This document shows positions 62,425 to 64,000 of a stretch of 64,000 bases of DNA, in pieces. Source of the DNA: Streptococcus parasanguinis. GTDB lineage: Bacteria > Bacillota > Bacilli > Lactobacillales > Streptococcaceae. Each line of letters starts with the position of its first letter. The stretch's first letter is position 1. The position numbers and the translations under genes are program-made. The DNA lies in contig NZ_JAHDAC010000004.1 in NCBI RefSeq assembly GCF_018499505.1, positions 1 through 64,000 on the forward strand. The letters run 5' to 3'. The notes below the pieces were generated by a model. It had not been told where the DNA came from, did no database searches, and worked only from the letters and a program-made list of their open reading frames with translations.

Positions 62425-62980
62425 GTTTCGCTTAAACATTTAAAAAGGATAGAAAACAACATAATAGCAGTACTTATCAGAGTTTCGTCGTGTTGTCGTC
62501 AAATATCTAAAGCTCCGATATTACTATTTTTGAGAAGATTTGTATGCATTTTAAATGCACCAAAAATGGTTCGTTTTTTATGCTAAAATAGGAAATAATT
62601 AATGCAGTGCTTTTTTTCTTGGAGAGGATATTAAAGTATAACATCAACAGATGATCTAACCAAATTTGGGCCTGCAAAGATTGGTGATAATTTACAAAAT
62701 CGTCAGTTTCGATAGTCTGAATAGACTGTATCAGAGAAAAGTGTAAGTTTTTATTCAGCGAGGATTTAAGGTACGCAGTAAGGGAGACGTATGAGAAAAA
62801 TTTTAATTGGGCTAACTCCACCTACCTGTTTGATAGCTGATCTAGTAAGTTACCATATAAGCAAAGATGGACTTCTAAATGTCAGAGTCCTACGTCCATT
62901 CAATAGAATAACAAACATGACAAAGAACACCCAACACCCTTCGGGGGTGTTCTTTTTGTATAACTGAATTTGAAGCAAAT
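62425..62980. other. Decayed non-coding region
   Basis: No supported gene. GCACCAAAAATGGTTCG and an extended -10 TGCTAAAAT (62581-62589) resemble the pezA promoter region (42363-42402), suggesting remains of another element. A terminator (62933-62957) ends a possible transcript. Confidence 0.4.
62933..62957 (+). terminator. Strong hairpin terminator in the decayed region
   Basis: AACACCC-TTCGG-GGGTGTT followed by CTTTTTG. AAAGAACACCC upstream can pair with the same 3' arm, an alternative fold. Confidence 0.7.
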
Positions 62981-62981
62981 A

Positions 62982-63036
62982 AAAAACCACCCTATCTTCC
63001 ACGGTCAAACATGACTGTAGAAAATAGAGTGGGTCT
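62982..63036 (-). terminator. Terminator of the CsbD gene
   Basis: On the minus strand CCACTCTATTTTCTAC pairs imperfectly with GTGGAAGATAGGGTGG, followed by TTTTTT. Confidence 0.6.
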
Positions 63037-63049
63037 AGGATGTTAAAGA

Positions 63050-63253
63050 CTATTTGTCGTCTTTATGAAAGATATTTTTAACGCCCTTGATAGCTCCTTC
63101 GACAGCTTCTTTTGCATCTTCAGCAACTTCTTTTGCTTTTGAAGCAACTTTTTCAGCAGTGCCTTCAGCTTCTGTTTTTTTATCGCCGGTTAATTTACCG
63201 AAGCCTTCTTTAACAGAGCCTTTTACTTGGTTCAATTTATCTTCTAATGACAT
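63050..63253 (-). CDS. CsbD family stress-response protein
   Basis: A 67-aa, very hydrophilic helical protein with the CsbD pattern ([25 protein letters not shown]) and a C-terminal Ala/Lys/Glu-rich extension. CsbD in Bacillus is under general-stress control; the molecular role is unknown. ATG 63253 follows GGAGGTG. Monocistronic with its own terminator. Confidence 0.88.
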   Translation of the reverse strand: MSLEDKLNQVKGSVKEGFGKLTGDKKTEAEGTAEKVASKAKEVAEDAKEAVEGAIKGVKNIFHKDDK

Positions 63254-63518
63254 AGCGTCACCTCCATGAAGTTAGTCGTTTATTTCTCTGAATACAATAC
63301 AGTTGATTTAAAAAAATTAAAAATATTCGTCTCAGATTAGAATGAGTATATTCTTTTAAAAATTGAAAGTCAAATTTTTGCTACGGTATTTTGAAAGCAG
63401 GATCGACGTTTGATCTGATGGCAAATCGTGAGCGACTAATAAGTCACGACATTTCGTTTTTCCAGCAAAGATTTGAAACGAAAGCAGCAAAAAACTTTTC
63501 TATCTCCATTGAATTAAA

Positions 63519-63527
63519 TGGTATAAT
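63519..63527 (+). promoter_or_regulatory. Extended -10 of the rhomboid-like gene
   Basis: TGGTATAAT about 50 bp before the start codon. The rest of 63254-63518 shows nothing clear. Confidence 0.55.
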
Positions 63528-63579
63528 GGTCGTGGATGGAGACGTCGTAACGCTGTTTTTTGAAAAAGAGAAGATGAAC

Positions 63580-64000
63580 ATGAAAAGAATCCTCAAAACC
63601 TACCCCGTTGTCAGTACTTTGTCTTTAACTTGTTTGTTGCTCGGTCTATTGACTTCCTTTTATGGGGATGCTATGTATGACCTGTTGGCCTTTCATTCGA
63701 AGCCGGTCTATGGTTGGCAATATATTAGTGGGACCCTGATGCACGGTAGTAAAGGAGCCCCTATCTGGTTTTTATGGGTTCATTTGTTGTTAAATGGACT
63801 CATGATCCTTCCCTTCGGAGGACTGCTAGAAAGAAAAAGAGGCTCCAGACAAGTCTTGATCGTTTTTGTGACGGCGACAGTCCTCTCTTCCATCGTTTTT
63901 CACCTTTTAACCCAGGAGCAAGACATTCAGGCAACAGGAATCTCTGCTGTAGGATACGCCTTTGTGACCGGAGGGGTTATGATCCTGCCAAACGTGTGGA
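63580..64000 (+). CDS. Rhomboid-like intramembrane serine protease, partial
   Basis: An open frame from ATG 63580 (alternative ATG 63574, same frame) to the window edge, 140 codons without a stop. Hydrophobic segments include TLSLTCLLLGLLTSF, FLWVHLLLNGLMILPFGGLLE and VLIVFVTATVLSSIVF. The HLLLNG motif and the GISAVGYAF segment (Gly-x-Ser) fit the rhomboid fold, where Asn and Ser belong to the active site. The C-terminal half, with the catalytic histidine, is outside the window. Binding site AAAGAGAAG is modest. Confidence 0.72.
   Translation, partial: MKRILKTYPVVSTLSLTCLLLGLLTSFYGDAMYDLLAFHSKPVYGWQYISGTLMHGSKGAPIWFLWVHLLLNGLMILPFGGLLERKRGSRQVLIVFVTATVLSSIVFHLLTQEQDIQATGISAVGYAFVTGGVMILPNVW

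Noticed and set aside
62507-62821. Minus-strand 104-aa frame in the decayed region
   Set aside because: No binding site, no recognisable domain and unusual composition; the region looks like non-coding remains.

Overview
The window is chromosomal DNA of a Streptococcus. The evidence is a gram-positive PolC, PepS, PepF, MsmK/DexB, PezAT, LPXTG and YSIRK surface proteins, strong AAGGAG ribosome binding sites and TGnTATAAT extended -10 promoters. Protein wording and gene order (pnp-cysE-GNAT-cysS-mrnC) fit the mitis/sanguinis groups, possibly S. parasanguinis or a relative. I cannot fix the species from sequence alone.

Layout. 1-560: end of an IS3-like insertion sequence that cut into a DUF3592-type gene, which also carries an in-frame TGA. 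757-11000: polC, a small protein, a beta-helix/double AAA+ ATPase with a DYVAPP-repeat membrane partner, pepS and def. 11063-15046: a Crp/Fnr-type regulator divergent from two paralogous MFS exporters and an rRNA pseudouridine synthase. 15266-17296: a Cna-like LPXTG adhesin. 17600-19016: rpsO with a possible S15 leader, short terminator-ended units that may be small RNAs, a DUF4649 protein and trxA. 19179-25546: a DUF2785 protein, pepF, a SEC10/PgrA-type LPXTG protein and a lipoprotein. 25640-32249: pnp behind a structured leader, then cysE, a GNAT protein, cysS, mrnC and a PucR-like regulator as one run. 32374-35238: msmK-dexB behind a cre-like site. 35334-38515: an aromatic-acid-exporter-like membrane protein, trmH, a NYN-domain protein and degV. 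38530-39525: L13 leader, rplM, rpsI.

From the last codons of rpsI to about 57992 the core is interrupted by two tandem integrative elements of one family. Each is bounded by a copy of the 49-bp rpsI 3' end (39477, 48299, 57944), and each has a closely related tyrosine integrase and excisionase at its left end. Element 1 (about 8.8 kb) carries a PezAT toxin-antitoxin pair and a Gabija-like pair (OLD/TOPRIM nuclease plus UvrD-like helicase) but no transfer gene. Element 2 (about 9.6 kb) carries a rolling-circle Rep/relaxase with a pMV158-type nick site in a hairpin, an FtsK/TcpA-like coupling ATPase, a candidate repressor with a leaderless start, an uncharacterised 138-aa protein, an IS3 remnant, and an overlapping CD-NTase (SMODS plus AGS-C) / SLATT two-transmembrane pair that looks like a compact CBASS-type defence. 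The pair therefore forms a composite defence island in which element 1 may depend on element 2 for transfer.

Beyond the elements lie further partial rpsI-tail copies, a large YSIRK/LPXTG adhesin (58688-62275) with five pilin-type isopeptide domains (two nearly identical) and a proline-rich 9-bp repeat tract, about 770 bp of decayed DNA, a CsbD-like stress protein, and the start of a rhomboid-like membrane protease gene cut by the window edge.
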